Source: CAWBCI01 sp963787195 (GTDB lineage Bacteria; Bacteroidota; Bacteroidia; Bacteroidales; JAGOPY01). From it: 64,000 bases of DNA. The stretch lies in the NCBI GenBank assembly GCA_963787195.1, contig CAWBCI010000079.1, positions 62,001-126,000 on the forward strand, in the 5' to 3' direction. The position numbers and the translations under genes were made by a program. This document shows, one piece after another, positions 49,401 through 57,966 of this stretch. Below the pieces are notes generated by a model. That model worked only from the letters and a program-made list of their open reading frames with translations. It had not been told where the DNA came from and did no database searches. Position 1 is the stretch's first letter; each line of letters begins with the position of its first letter.

Positions 49401-49573
49401 CGACCTGGACAGAACTGAATTATAGCCTGGGTGAAAATGATTACGAATGGTACAGTTCCGGCACTATCCTGCTCGAAAACCCCGGAGATGTGATCTATAT
49501 CGCCTTCCATTATCTCTCGGACGTGGATAATACAATTTATTTCTTGTTGGATAATTTCAGCGTGACGGAGTGA
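46433..49573 (+). CDS. Secreted protein with anchor-J domains and a gluzincin-like peptidase domain
   Basis: The 1046-residue protein has four parts. Residues 1-265 match the preceding gene (surface start plus anchor-J domain). Residues about 270-715 hold a predicted zinc peptidase: His582-Glu583-Phe-Met-His586 (LMHHEFMHVLVN) and a third ligand candidate Glu603 or Glu607 in QFLNEGLAES. Residues about 720-875 are a MAM-like domain (YEDFETDFDGWTLM). Residues about 880-1046 are a second anchor-J copy (QDDWLITNPINCE, YFLLDNFSVTE). The HExxH-NEGLAE layout fits gluzincin-type peptidases. No sorting tail is seen. Confidence 0.8.
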   Translation: MKNIRPLIMALVLLLSFNLTAQIAINNENSAAAGSAVLDLSSTTRGFLMPRMTGAQIAAIVNPADGLQVYNTDDGKRYIFVMSANQWKAIAYGTANIIPPYFIPMPFFDDFESEDDVSFEYWTAENIEGWHYWHVIAWGGNNGDHCMRFENTDIVQDDWLLTKPIYYEGDHQLKITFDTWFHGDRIQPTLLYTTQYNGNASESTWTELNYSLGENEYEWYSSGELILDKPGNVLYFAFHYQSDLENSIYILLDNFSVTEYIPPVEYEHVANSEHFAYYNSIDGEEDFYLQVQDILEAKYQNYVSLWDRPGRASVFPFDTLISVRFCQRDNIPSFNENTPGWKCGSINFSGHEIYLSPLNTADQQDYYGDLASLAANQVSQLALTGKFYRNNDNNYDDWYLEGFGLYEMAYRPSRDDLLQKLNDLGTEEPPVESLTDISQLNLPGNKDLMASLFESKALVGCYYHISSYNDLYNWWVLLDHYYIQEGSERIRLIYATDNFNYYGNEYEIPFIEDLALDMEGQFQMQESRFEIEIHHKVNVCIYEVEVGLEMSNRTDFQGVCCGADRISCLPMRIPDDYSLMHHEFMHVLVNILSRYEPGQFLNEGLAESTDGFMPDEEMPYHRYKIQGLYFHYQNKYFREPTFLEIVDNAEAYVEEDPFWVDAYALGEMYWRFMFDKYPSWILIKEFLMGGRDWTVFSGRTMEEEGAEFIQFMKELAFVGPPLDTLAIPFYEDFETDFDGWTLMRYGADDHWQIQENAGIDDSYCAFAVDPYWLEEKDVDSWLVSPPLNATDSSELEVSFMYKQFGQGIKPEIYYGADFTSPVESTDWILVNSAAWDAQEGVWDSIKFTIVDPPERLFVAIRFISEEGNFATYIVDNFSVHGPTPPEYTELPFYDDFEESIGEDAVFLNWTGINLEGWNFWHIIPWGGIGGSQCMRFENSDIVQDDWLITNPINCESTDTLRISFNHYYWGDLIKPVLVYTNQFNGDPGQSTWTELNYSLGENDYEWYSSGTILLENPGDVIYIAFHYLSDVDNTIYFLLDNFSVTE

Positions 49574-49654
49574 TATAGATCAACAAGCTCTCTGGAATAA
49601 TTAAAATCTTACATGATATGAAGAGAATGAATTAACCTTAAAAAGCCAAGTCAT

Positions 49655-51016
49655 ATGAAAACAAAAAGTTTACTTTCCGTCCTGGCATTCGCTCTTATGC
49701 TGAGTGCCTTTGGTCAGAGACCAACCATAGAACTTACATTTAGCGCGCAGAACAACGGAATTTACATGGTATTGGACAGTATCCTGACAGAGAACCTCAG
49801 CCAGGGAGGCGATACTATGCTTTATGCACCTGATACGGTGCTGATCCTGGATTATCTCACAGGTATCGCTAATAATGGAGATAAAGAGGAAGGTAATTTT
49901 AGAGTTTCTCAGAATTATCCCAATCCTTTTAGGAATAAGACAAATATAAATATCTATTTGGACGTGAAGGATGAGATAGAGATCATGATCAGGGATATTT
50001 TAGGCAGGGAATTACTGGAATATAAATGTTTGTTAAACCGTGGGAATCACACTTTTATTTTTTATCCGGGGGATGAAAAAGTTTATATGTTAAGTGTAAT
50101 CGGAAAGCAGGGCTGTAAAACAATTAAAATGTTTAATCTCAATGATAATGAGGCTTATGGCGGTAAATGCAAAATTGTTTATAATAATTATGAAGCCGGT
50201 AATAAAGACTTAAAAAACTATGATGCCACCAATAATTTTGCTTTTGTTTTAGGGGATGAATTGAAATACACCGCCTTTTCGGAAAACGGTGAAATTTCTC
50301 TAATTGATACACCTGTCGGAAACCAGAACTACACTTTCCAATATGCAGGAGGGGTTCCATGTCCTGGAATGCCTACTATAAGCGATATTGAAGGCAATCA
50401 ATATAAGACCGTGCTCATTGGTTCCCAATGCTGGATGGCCGAAAACCTTAAGACTACGATTTACCGTGATGGCAATCCAATACCCAATGTCACGAATGGC
50501 AATGAATGGACTTCTTTAGAAACCGGAGCCTATGCCTGGTATGATAATGATATAGCCTGGAAAGAATATTATGGCGCATTGTATAACTGGTATACAGTGA
50601 ATGATAGCAGTGGGCTTTGTCCTTCCGGATGGCACGTACCTGATGACGATGAATGGACGATTATGATTGACTTCATAGGTGGTGTCGATTTGCCCCATGG
50701 AAATGAATTAAAAACCTGCAGGCAGGTTTATTCACCTCTGGAAGGCGATTGCAATACCTCTCAGCATCCCCGCTGGTATCAGAACAATACACACTTTGGC
50801 ACCGACAAATATGGCTTCTCAGGTCTTCCCGGCGGTTACCGCTATTTCGGCGGAGGTTCATTCAGTTACCTTGAAAAAGTCGGGACTTGCTGGTCATCCA
50901 GCGAAGGATCATCATCCTCCACCTTTGGCACTATGCTGGGTTATGATAATGGTTCCATCACAAGGATGCTTTATTATAAACAATATGGTTTTTCAGTACG
51001 CTGTATCAGGGATTAA
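49655..51016 (+). CDS. Secreted FISUMP-domain protein with internal T9SS-like module
   Basis: The 453-residue protein has a signal peptide. At about 80-160 it has a module like a T9SS sorting domain (FRVSQNYPNPFRNKTNINIY, MIRDILGRELLEY), which is normally C-terminal. The last 210 residues are a FISUMP domain (major paralogous domain): VLIGSQCWMAENLKTT, GAYAWYDND, GLCPSGWHVPDDDEW, and FSVRCIRD at the end. FISUMP proteins are surface proteins of unknown role. Confidence 0.82.
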   Translation: MKTKSLLSVLAFALMLSAFGQRPTIELTFSAQNNGIYMVLDSILTENLSQGGDTMLYAPDTVLILDYLTGIANNGDKEEGNFRVSQNYPNPFRNKTNINIYLDVKDEIEIMIRDILGRELLEYKCLLNRGNHTFIFYPGDEKVYMLSVIGKQGCKTIKMFNLNDNEAYGGKCKIVYNNYEAGNKDLKNYDATNNFAFVLGDELKYTAFSENGEISLIDTPVGNQNYTFQYAGGVPCPGMPTISDIEGNQYKTVLIGSQCWMAENLKTTIYRDGNPIPNVTNGNEWTSLETGAYAWYDNDIAWKEYYGALYNWYTVNDSSGLCPSGWHVPDDDEWTIMIDFIGGVDLPHGNELKTCRQVYSPLEGDCNTSQHPRWYQNNTHFGTDKYGFSGLPGGYRYFGGGSFSYLEKVGTCWSSSEGSSSSTFGTMLGYDNGSITRMLYYKQYGFSVRCIRD

Positions 51017-51475
51017 TTGCCTGAAGAAGTGAGATTAGCGAGGTCATATCTTTGATAAAAAATTGAATCTGAGCTTCGGTGATATTCTTCTCTTAGCTCC
51101 TGCAATTTAGAAATCATATAAATTCTGTTTTTCCTGCTATTTGATCTTTGACTGTATCGCATAGTAGATTAATGCATTAGGAGTCATTTTTCATTTATTT
51201 CCACATTAGATTCACAAGGTATCCCTTGATTATCATAGATATTTTTGCATAATTCGGGAAGGATCAATAAATTTACATCTTGCGGTTGACAAGTCTGGCC
51301 CCTGAGTTTTCAAAGTTTAAAATTATTATCTGAACTGATGGCTTGAAAAGTTTTAGCAGGATATTATTCAGGATAAATAATAAAGTTATTTAAAAAATTT
51401 CCTTGCAGGTAATTATAAATTCAAATGCAAGAAAGATTATATAATCAGACACTTAGAGTAAAAAATAAATCTTGT
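51017..51475. other. Gene-free 459 bp upstream of the PEGA gene
   Basis: AT-rich with no supportable gene. TATTTTTG followed by CA at 51240-51247 is a possible -7 element, giving a leader of about 230 nt. Confidence 0.45.
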
Positions 51476-53491
51476 ATGAGAAGTTTATTCCTAATTGTAC
51501 TGGTATTCTTTTTATCTGTTCAGCTTCTTGCGGATGAATTTAAAGTTATTTCATTCACAAATGATCCGAAAGACTTAACGGCCCGCCTGGCAAAGAACAA
51601 GCGATATGATGATAATGACGAGATATGTGCCCTCATTAAAGTGAGAACAGATTTGAAAAACCTGTTCTTTTCTGCCTCTACGCCCATTGTCGGAGATGTG
51701 AATTTTACCGATGGGGAATATTGGGTATTTGTTTCGGGCGGAACCCAACAACTGAGCATCTGGGCCGAAGGCTTTATTAAATTATCCTATATTTTCCCCT
51801 TACCAGTGAAAAAAGAAAATGTATATCTCCTCACACTCTCCTCAAAAAGCGGGGGATATGTACAAACTGAAAAAGGGACCTTGATCGTAACTTCATCCCC
51901 GACTAATATGGAGGTCAGGATTGATGGTTTTCCCGATCTGATTAAAAGGACGCCATGCAGTTTTGAAAATTACCGGGTAGATGATTATAAGTTTAATTTT
52001 CGCAAGGACAGATATCACTCTAAGGATTCCATTATTTCTATTGATAAGAACGAGCAGAAACAAATTAATATAAGCCTGATGCCTGTCTGGGGTGATTTAA
52101 TCGTTCTTACGAATAAACAGGATGTTTCTTTTCAAATTAATCAAAATACTTATTCAGGTCCGGGGCTTAATCTTAGTGGCGTGAAAAATGGCCTGATGCC
52201 GGGCAATTACGAATTACTCCTTTCAAAAGAAAATTATTATCCGAAAACATTGAGTGTGGAAGTCAGGGAAGGTGATACGGGTATTTATACTGTCAATCTC
52301 CTGCCTATAACATGTAGTTTAAAAATCACGACTGTGCCGGCTGATGCGGATGTGTATATTGATCATGAATTCTATGGGAAAAGCCCTGTTTACCTGGAAG
52401 AAATTATTATCGGACAACATGAGATTCAAGTATCAAAAGATAATTATATTGATGAGGATAGAAGCGTATATCTTCAAAAAGATAATAATGAGATCATCAA
52501 TATAGATCTTAAAAATCATACAAAAATTAAAATTTTATCAGATCCCGCCAATGCAGATGTTTATGCTAATGGTGAATATAAAGGTAAGACCCCGCTTCGG
52601 TTTGATGTTATCACCGGTGATATTAAAATAGTGCTGAAAAGGGATTACTATATGCCGGAAGAAGATACTTTATATATTACAAGAGAAGGGGTCTATAATT
52701 ATACTTTAAAAAAGCAATTGTATCTCTTAAATATTAAAACAAAACCAAGCGGGGCAAGTGTTAAAGTGAACAAGGTCAATAAAGGCAGAACACCCGTGGA
52801 TTTGCATCTGGAGTATGGAACATACACAGTTCAAATAGAAAATGATAAGTATGTGACTAAAACCAAACATGTAAACCTTATTAATGACAGGGAGTTTAAT
52901 ATTAGATTAGCCAGGAGATTTACAGGTTACCTGGGGCTTTCCTATATGCCCTCATTAAGCGATTATGATTATTATAAGTACGGTCTTGAGATGGGCTGGA
53001 CATATAAAAAAGCCACACGTTTTGTTAGCGGTTTTGGATATAATCACGGCGGAGGTATGGATCTGACTTCACAAAAACCAGATAAGCTGAAAGTCATTGA
53101 TGTAGCGAGCTACACGGACCTGAATACCGGCTATCTTCCCATGGATGGATTTTTTGAACAAAAAACGAATAATTATTTTTTGCATTTCGGATATGTCGCC
53201 ACTAAGCCCCTGGTATTCATCTTTGGTATTAATATCGGCCTGAATACCAAGGAAGGCTACAATGTTTATATTTCTGATGGTAATTATCAGTCGCCTAATT
53301 ATGGTGATTTATATAGCGGTGATGTATTTATTGATTCTGAAACTAAACTTAATTCTTCCAACCTGATTTACGGTCTGAACATGATCTTGCCAATCAGTAA
53401 TATGTATGTTTCAGGTTGTTACTGGATATCAAATAATTTTGATAAATATTCACCAAAGTATATGTTGGGATTGGGTTATAGTTTTAAATAA
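51476..53491 (+). CDS. Exported PEGA-repeat protein with C-terminal barrel-like part
   Basis: The protein from ATG 51476 is 671 residues: signal peptide (RSLFLIVLVFFLSVQLLA), then at least four PEGA-type repeats. Examples are IVTSSPTNMEVRIDGFPD, TTVPADADVYIDHEFYGK, SDPANADVYANGEYKGKTP and TKPSGASVKVNKVNKGRTP. The last 180 residues have alternating aromatic strands (GYLGLSYMPSLSDYDYY to YMLGLGYSFK), suggesting an outer-membrane anchor. PEGA repeats are surface or periplasmic. It is 48 bp before the next gene. Confidence 0.82.
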   Translation: MRSLFLIVLVFFLSVQLLADEFKVISFTNDPKDLTARLAKNKRYDDNDEICALIKVRTDLKNLFFSASTPIVGDVNFTDGEYWVFVSGGTQQLSIWAEGFIKLSYIFPLPVKKENVYLLTLSSKSGGYVQTEKGTLIVTSSPTNMEVRIDGFPDLIKRTPCSFENYRVDDYKFNFRKDRYHSKDSIISIDKNEQKQINISLMPVWGDLIVLTNKQDVSFQINQNTYSGPGLNLSGVKNGLMPGNYELLLSKENYYPKTLSVEVREGDTGIYTVNLLPITCSLKITTVPADADVYIDHEFYGKSPVYLEEIIIGQHEIQVSKDNYIDEDRSVYLQKDNNEIINIDLKNHTKIKILSDPANADVYANGEYKGKTPLRFDVITGDIKIVLKRDYYMPEEDTLYITREGVYNYTLKKQLYLLNIKTKPSGASVKVNKVNKGRTPVDLHLEYGTYTVQIENDKYVTKTKHVNLINDREFNIRLARRFTGYLGLSYMPSLSDYDYYKYGLEMGWTYKKATRFVSGFGYNHGGGMDLTSQKPDKLKVIDVASYTDLNTGYLPMDGFFEQKTNNYFLHFGYVATKPLVFIFGINIGLNTKEGYNVYISDGNYQSPNYGDLYSGDVFIDSETKLNSSNLIYGLNMILPISNMYVSGCYWISNNFDKYSPKYMLGLGYSFK

Positions 53492-53539
53492 GATGATTCT
53501 GAAAACTTCAGAATTTTAAATTTGTCAATAATTAATCAT

Positions 53540-55378
53540 ATGATCCGAAATTTATCTTCGAGTGCATTTTTCCTGGCCTTGTTTTATTCGTTATTATTTC
53601 CTCTTGTCTCGCTTGCTCAAAATTCTGAAATGCAATACATTATCAGGGATAATAATTATACATGGGGATATGGTGAATCAAGGGATTATGATGAAGCAAA
53701 TAAAAAGGCCCTGGACGATCTGGTCTCAAAAATATCCGTTCAGGTGGAGAGTCATTCCGAATATTCTATACAGGAAGATAGCGCCGGATTCAGGGATAAT
53801 ATCAAGTCGATTATAAAAACATATTCAAATTCCACCCTGACCGGAACCCGGGAGATCATGAATTTGAAAAATGATGTATTCCTGGTCCTTAGATACATTC
53901 AGAATTCAGATATAAAGAAGATATTTGAACAAAGGGAAAATAAGATAAGGGATTATATTTCTTTGGGTTTAAATGCTCAAAATGAGAACAGAATAGGCGA
54001 TGCATTAAAATATTTCTACTGGTCCTATGCATTATTTTTGAGTCATCCAAATCATGCTACACTGGAAATGGAGTTTGAGAATAAAATGGTTTTGATCGGC
54101 CTGTTTTTGCAGGATAGGTTAAGTTCCATATTTTCGGGAATTGTAATGAAAATAGATCAGAAGTACCAGTTGAAGAATGATGACAAAACTAAAATTATAC
54201 TTAAATGCAGCTATAGGGGTTCCGATATCAGAAATTTGGAATTTCGTTATGATATGGGAGGACAATTATCACCTCCTCATGAAGTAGTTGATGGCCAGGC
54301 TGAAATATATTTATATGGTGCCCAGCAAGAAAATCTGGACGATCTGAATATAAAAATTGAGTATAAATATTTGACAAAGTGCGAGCATGATAAAGAACTT
54401 GATGTTGTTTTGTCCAGTGTAAGTATTCCTTATTTCATTCCCTCAAATAAAAAGATAAGTCTGGCCTCCGAAGTAAAGGTCATCAGCCCGAAAGTATATA
54501 AGGCTCCTGGATATGAAGCGATTAATAAACTTAATGGTTCTGAAACTTATTATAAAAAGACGATAAGGAATTTGCTGGCTTCCATCACCAAAGGGGCATA
54601 TGAACCGGCTTTTAAGTACTTTTCTGCCGAAGGAAAGGAAATGTTTAAAAAATTAATTGAAAATGGTAATGTATCGGTGCTCCCTTTACGGGATACCCTG
54701 AAGATCGTACAGTTGAACGGTGAAACCATGCTTCGGTCTATCCCTATGGCATTTTACTTCCCGAATAGCGACAGACAGTTTATTGAGAATGTAGTTTTTA
54801 TTTTTAATGAAGACAGATTAATAGAGGCCGTTTCATTTGCCATTAGTGATAATACCATTAAAAGTATAGTATCGCATTCAGACAGGTTTGGCAGTGATGT
54901 GGATAAATACACTTTAATAAAGTTCATGGAGTTATATAAAACCGCCTATAGTCTCAAAAGGCTGGATTATATAGAATCCATCTTCTCGGATAATGCACTC
55001 ATTATTGTCGGTACAGTATTAAAGCAAATGCAGCCTATGGACGCCATGTATGAAAATTTGGGAACTAATATTATTAAATATCAGCAATACTCTAAAAGCG
55101 AATACATTAAACGTCTGAAAAATATTTTTAACCGTAATGAATATATCAATATAGATTTTGATGAAGCACAAGTACGAAAAGTGAACGGAGATGATAAAAT
55201 TTATGGAATTCAGATAGCGCAGAATTATTACTCTTCCACCTATAGTGATTTTGGTTATTTATTTCTTACGATCGACCTGAATGATTCCTTAAATCCCACT
55301 ATATACGTGAGGACCTGGCAACCCCAAAAAGATGAAAACGGGAAAATTTTCGGAATAGAAGACTTTAGGTTCAATTAA
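53540..55378 (+). CDS. Exported LPP20-like protein
   Basis: The protein from ATG 53540 is 612 residues, starting with a signal peptide (SSAFFLALFYSLLFPLVS). The first 100 residues resemble the LPP20 pattern: YTWGYGESRDYDEANKKALDDLVSKI and VQVESHSEYSIQE (quoted in parts). The rest has no recognised domain, though the final 120 residues resemble an NTF2-like fold (LKQMQPMDAMYENLG). It follows the PEGA gene and was probably acquired with it as a pair. Confidence 0.65.
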   Translation: MIRNLSSSAFFLALFYSLLFPLVSLAQNSEMQYIIRDNNYTWGYGESRDYDEANKKALDDLVSKISVQVESHSEYSIQEDSAGFRDNIKSIIKTYSNSTLTGTREIMNLKNDVFLVLRYIQNSDIKKIFEQRENKIRDYISLGLNAQNENRIGDALKYFYWSYALFLSHPNHATLEMEFENKMVLIGLFLQDRLSSIFSGIVMKIDQKYQLKNDDKTKIILKCSYRGSDIRNLEFRYDMGGQLSPPHEVVDGQAEIYLYGAQQENLDDLNIKIEYKYLTKCEHDKELDVVLSSVSIPYFIPSNKKISLASEVKVISPKVYKAPGYEAINKLNGSETYYKKTIRNLLASITKGAYEPAFKYFSAEGKEMFKKLIENGNVSVLPLRDTLKIVQLNGETMLRSIPMAFYFPNSDRQFIENVVFIFNEDRLIEAVSFAISDNTIKSIVSHSDRFGSDVDKYTLIKFMELYKTAYSLKRLDYIESIFSDNALIIVGTVLKQMQPMDAMYENLGTNIIKYQQYSKSEYIKRLKNIFNRNEYINIDFDEAQVRKVNGDDKIYGIQIAQNYYSSTYSDFGYLFLTIDLNDSLNPTIYVRTWQPQKDENGKIFGIEDFRFN

Positions 55379-55436
55379 AAAGCATTGCTTTGGCTTCCCT
55401 TGTTCAACAAAACCAAATTATTACCCTGATAATAAA

Positions 55437-55664
55437 TCAACCCAAAATACTCTTTGCTGCCAGGTAGAATTCTCCTTCCCTTTCGATATCCAATTCCTGG
55501 TAAGTATATTTCGTAGCCTTTTCACCCGGCTCTATTTTGAGGGATACGGTGAAGGCAGTGTACGGACTATCCAAAATAACTCTGGGATTTTCATCCGAAA
55601 GTTCCATAGCTGCCTTAGCGATTGCATTTATGAATGACCTGGCAATTTTGAATTCGTTTGACAT
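55437..55664 (-). CDS. Small protein of unknown function, copy 1
   Basis: The 75-residue protein begins MSNEFKIARSFINAIAKAAM. It differs from the copy at 56816-57043 at only three residues (K6R, E21K, S72N). No motif is recognised. Both copies keep an open frame with mostly silent or conservative changes, which supports selection for the protein. Confidence 0.55.
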   Translation of the reverse strand: MSNEFKIARSFINAIAKAAMELSDENPRVILDSPYTAFTVSLKIEPGEKATKYTYQELDIEREGEFYLAAKSILG

Positions 55665-55735
55665 AAAAATATTTTAAAGAAGTTTTGTTAAAGATAGTAA
55701 AAGATACTTTGTTGAAGATAAATGAAATTATCATA
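55438..55735. repeat. 300-bp direct repeat, copy 1
   Basis: Covers the 75-aa gene plus about 70 bp upstream of its start. The second copy at 56817-57113 differs at roughly ten of 298 positions by eye. The 1.08 kb between them holds a gene fragment and one small gene. Confidence 0.92.
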
Positions 55736-55736
55736 A

Positions 55737-56027
55737 AGCATATAAATTGTGAAGCAACCGATGCTTTAGCGATAAGTTTCAATCATTATTACTGGGGTAA
55801 ACTTATAACCAGTCTTGGTGTATACCAATCAATATAACGGAGATCCCGGTCAGTCAACCTGGACCGAACTGGATTATGGCCACGGTGAAAATGAATACGA
55901 ATGGCACAGTTCCGGAATCATCCTGCTCGAAATCCCCGATGAAGTGATCTATATCGCATTCCATTATATCACGGACGTGGATAATACAATTTATTTTCTG
56001 CTGGATAATTTCAATGTGAGGGAGTGA
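55737..56027 (+). pseudogene. Fragment of an anchor-J protein gene
   Basis: This segment aligns with the last 290 bp of the long anchor-J/peptidase gene (about 49283-49573): AAATTGTGAAGCAACCGATG, then ATCATTATTACTGGGGT, and the end NTIYFLLDNFNVRE before a stop. It lacks a start and the rest of the gene, and a frame break is seen near 55800. Open frame 55815-56027 is the relic. It is a duplicated and cut piece 6.4 kb from its source. Confidence 0.85.
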
Positions 56028-56417
56028 TTTTGGGAGGCTGGGTTTTTAATGTGCTATTTATTATGTGCTGTGTGCTAGGTGTTTCCTTATCAAGGTGCCA
56101 GTTTTAGTACATATTAAATTGAAAATAGTAAATAGTAAATATAAAATAGGATAGAGAACATATAAAATATTAAATATAAAATATTACATATTATATAGTA
56201 CATGATAACCTTTCTAAGCGACACTATTATTGGATTACCGCGAATCAGTCACAAATCTCTGTTCCACCTTTCCACTTGGTGTTCGTTGAACAATCTTATC
56301 TTAGTCGGAAGATGTAATACCCGATACTCCGGGGTGGAATCAGGGTGCAGAGTTTGTCTTGGCGTTTAAATCCCTAATTTTGCAGCCAATTGTTTCTATA
56401 TACTTAATGCGTTTAAT
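56028..56417. repeat. Gene-free stretch holding a decayed third copy of the 44.5-kb repeat
   Basis: From 56049 the sequence ATGTGCTATTTATTATGTGC and the AAATAGTAAATAGTAAATAT words match the repeat at 44545 and 44880; the CCTTTCTAAGCGACACTATT and CGCGAATCAGTCACAA segment matches 45105-45155. After 56300 the stretch has no recognisable elements. Confidence 0.7.
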
Positions 56418-56744
56418 ATGAAATTAGAAGAAGCAGAATTGGTATACACTAAGATTAAATCCTCAGAACTTACAGACCTGGTGAATAATCTTGTAATGAT
56501 AGGTGTTCGGTACGCCAGGATTAGAGTGGATTGGTATTTGAGTTCTACTCAAGAACGTAATGAAATGGATGATGAAAGGACGATTGCCCATGATGCTTTT
56601 ATCAGCTCTTGCGACATTCTTGCCAGGAATATGGCTAATCATGGAGAGGATAGTTCCTGGAGAAATATTTTAGGTAAGAACAGGAAAGATATTGGTGACT
56701 TTGCGTGCTGGTTACATTTGATTATTGGAATCAAAGCAAGATAA
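56418..56744 (+). CDS. Unknown small protein
   Basis: The 108-residue protein MKLEEAELVYTKIKSSELTD is likely helical, with a central ARIRVDWYLSSTQERNEMD and the end FACWLHLIIGIKAR. Similar conserved-looking segments (SSCDILARNMA, GEDSSWRNILG) suggest a real family, but I do not recognise it. It lies between the two 300-bp direct repeats. Confidence 0.5.
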   Translation: MKLEEAELVYTKIKSSELTDLVNNLVMIGVRYARIRVDWYLSSTQERNEMDDERTIAHDAFISSCDILARNMANHGEDSSWRNILGKNRKDIGDFACWLHLIIGIKAR

Positions 56745-56815
56745 ATTGCGTTTCTGTATAAATTTGCTGGCATAATTAACAAAAAAATGAGGCCAGGGTA
56801 TTACTCTACATTATT

Positions 56816-57043
56816 TCAACCCAAAATATTCTTTGCTGCCAGGTAGAATTCTCCTTCCCTTTCGATATCCAATTCCTGGTATGTATATTTCGTAGCCTTT
56901 TCACCCGGCTCTATTTTGAGGGATACGGTGAAGGCAGTGTACGGACTATCCAAAATAACTCTGGGATTTTCATCCGAAAGTTTCATAGCTGCCTTAGCGA
57001 TTGCATTTATGAAAGACCTGGCAATTCTGAATTCGTTTGACAT
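56816..57043 (-). CDS. Small protein of unknown function, copy 2
   Basis: 75 residues, nearly identical to the protein at 55437-55664 (three differences). It is on the same strand as the Hsp70 operon but downstream of it, with a 218-bp gap. Confidence 0.55.
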   Translation of the reverse strand: MSNEFRIARSFINAIAKAAMKLSDENPRVILDSPYTAFTVSLKIEPGEKATKYTYQELDIEREGEFYLAAKNILG

Positions 57044-57113
57044 AAAAATACTTTAAAGAAGTTTTGTTAAAGATAGTAAAAGATACTTTGTTGAAGATTA
57101 ATGCAATTAGATA
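56817..57113. repeat. 300-bp direct repeat, copy 2
   Basis: Same content and orientation as 55438-55735. The match ends shortly upstream of the gene start at TTGTTGAAGAT, about position 57100-57110. Confidence 0.92.
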
Positions 57114-57127
57114 ATTACTATTGAAAA

Positions 57128-57265
57128 ATGAAGAAAAAGGAAAGTTTAATAGGTTGGATGTGGAAAAAAACTCTATTGAAATACGAAAGCATATCATTGA
57201 CTCTTGATCATGAAGGAAAAGTATATCAATCAATTTTAGGAATAGGAACTAAAATATTAATTTAA
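57128..57265 (+). CDS. Possible 45-residue small protein
   Basis: An ATG frame MKKKESLIGWMWKKTLLKYE, ending KILI, lies between copy 2 and the SH3 gene. Its stop overlaps the stop of the convergent SH3 gene by 4 bp. The Trp/Lys-rich start could be a small membrane-associated peptide; it could also be chance in AT-rich DNA. Confidence 0.25.
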   Translation: MKKKESLIGWMWKKTLLKYESISLTLDHEGKVYQSILGIGTKILI

Positions 57266-57840
57266 TTACCCGTATGAGAAAACTTTACCAATCTCGAGCT
57301 AATGTAGCCTTCCTGACTATCTATCTTTATTTTATACCATTCTATATTATCAGTGTCAAAGTAACCCTTTTGAGCAAGTTCAACTAAATTTCCCTTTTTT
57401 AAAACAAATAATTTATTATATTTAACAGAAGGTCCAGAACGTATATTAGCATCAACTTTTAGTATATAGAAATCTTTTTCAATGACCATGACTTTTCTTT
57501 CTGGTTTGGCTATAAAAGTAGCATTGTAGTCAGCAGGTTTATTAATAAATCCCATAATAGTTACTAAAAGAGAAATAAAGCCTATGGGATATAGTATTAG
57601 AATTCTTGAAAGTCGGTATTTTTTCACTGCAATTATCACTCCTACTATACTTCCAATGAATAGCCCCCATACACACCACATTATTATAGGATTAAATGGA
57701 GTAATTTTAATTAAATTATCAAAATAGAAAAAGGTATTATATCCTAAAAATATAAATAATTTCACTAAACCGATTATCATCAACCAAATTATTAAGCCTA
57801 TGATCAATAAGATCAAACCATATTTACGTTCTTTACTCAT
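57262..57840 (-). CDS. Membrane protein with a C-terminal bacterial SH3 domain
   Basis: The 192-residue protein has three membrane helices (about residues 8-33, 52-73, 78-98) and a C-terminal SH3-type domain: FYILKVDANIRSGPSVKYNK, VLKKGNLVELAQKG, and EGYISSRLV (about 121-186). SH3b domains bind peptidoglycan or peptide ligands; topology would put this one outside the membrane or on a cytoplasmic face depending on the helix count. It ends the minus-strand Hsp70 operon, 126 bp after the 717-aa gene. Confidence 0.75.
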   Translation of the reverse strand: MSKERKYGLILLIIGLIIWLMIIGLVKLFIFLGYNTFFYFDNLIKITPFNPIIMWCVWGLFIGSIVGVIIAVKKYRLSRILILYPIGFISLLVTIMGFINKPADYNATFIAKPERKVMVIEKDFYILKVDANIRSGPSVKYNKLFVLKKGNLVELAQKGYFDTDNIEWYKIKIDSQEGYISSRLVKFSHTGN

Positions 57841-57966
57841 TTAGAATAAGTTTTAAATAATTTCATAAATTATTTATATATTTAATTAAGTATAATAAGA
57901 ATATATATGTTCTAATTATGTTCAAGCTAACGAATCATTATTTATGAGCGAATTTATGAATAATCA

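Noticed and set aside
55437..57113. Integron cassette array
   Set aside because: No attC-like core sites or integrase were found; the repeat is an ordinary direct duplication.
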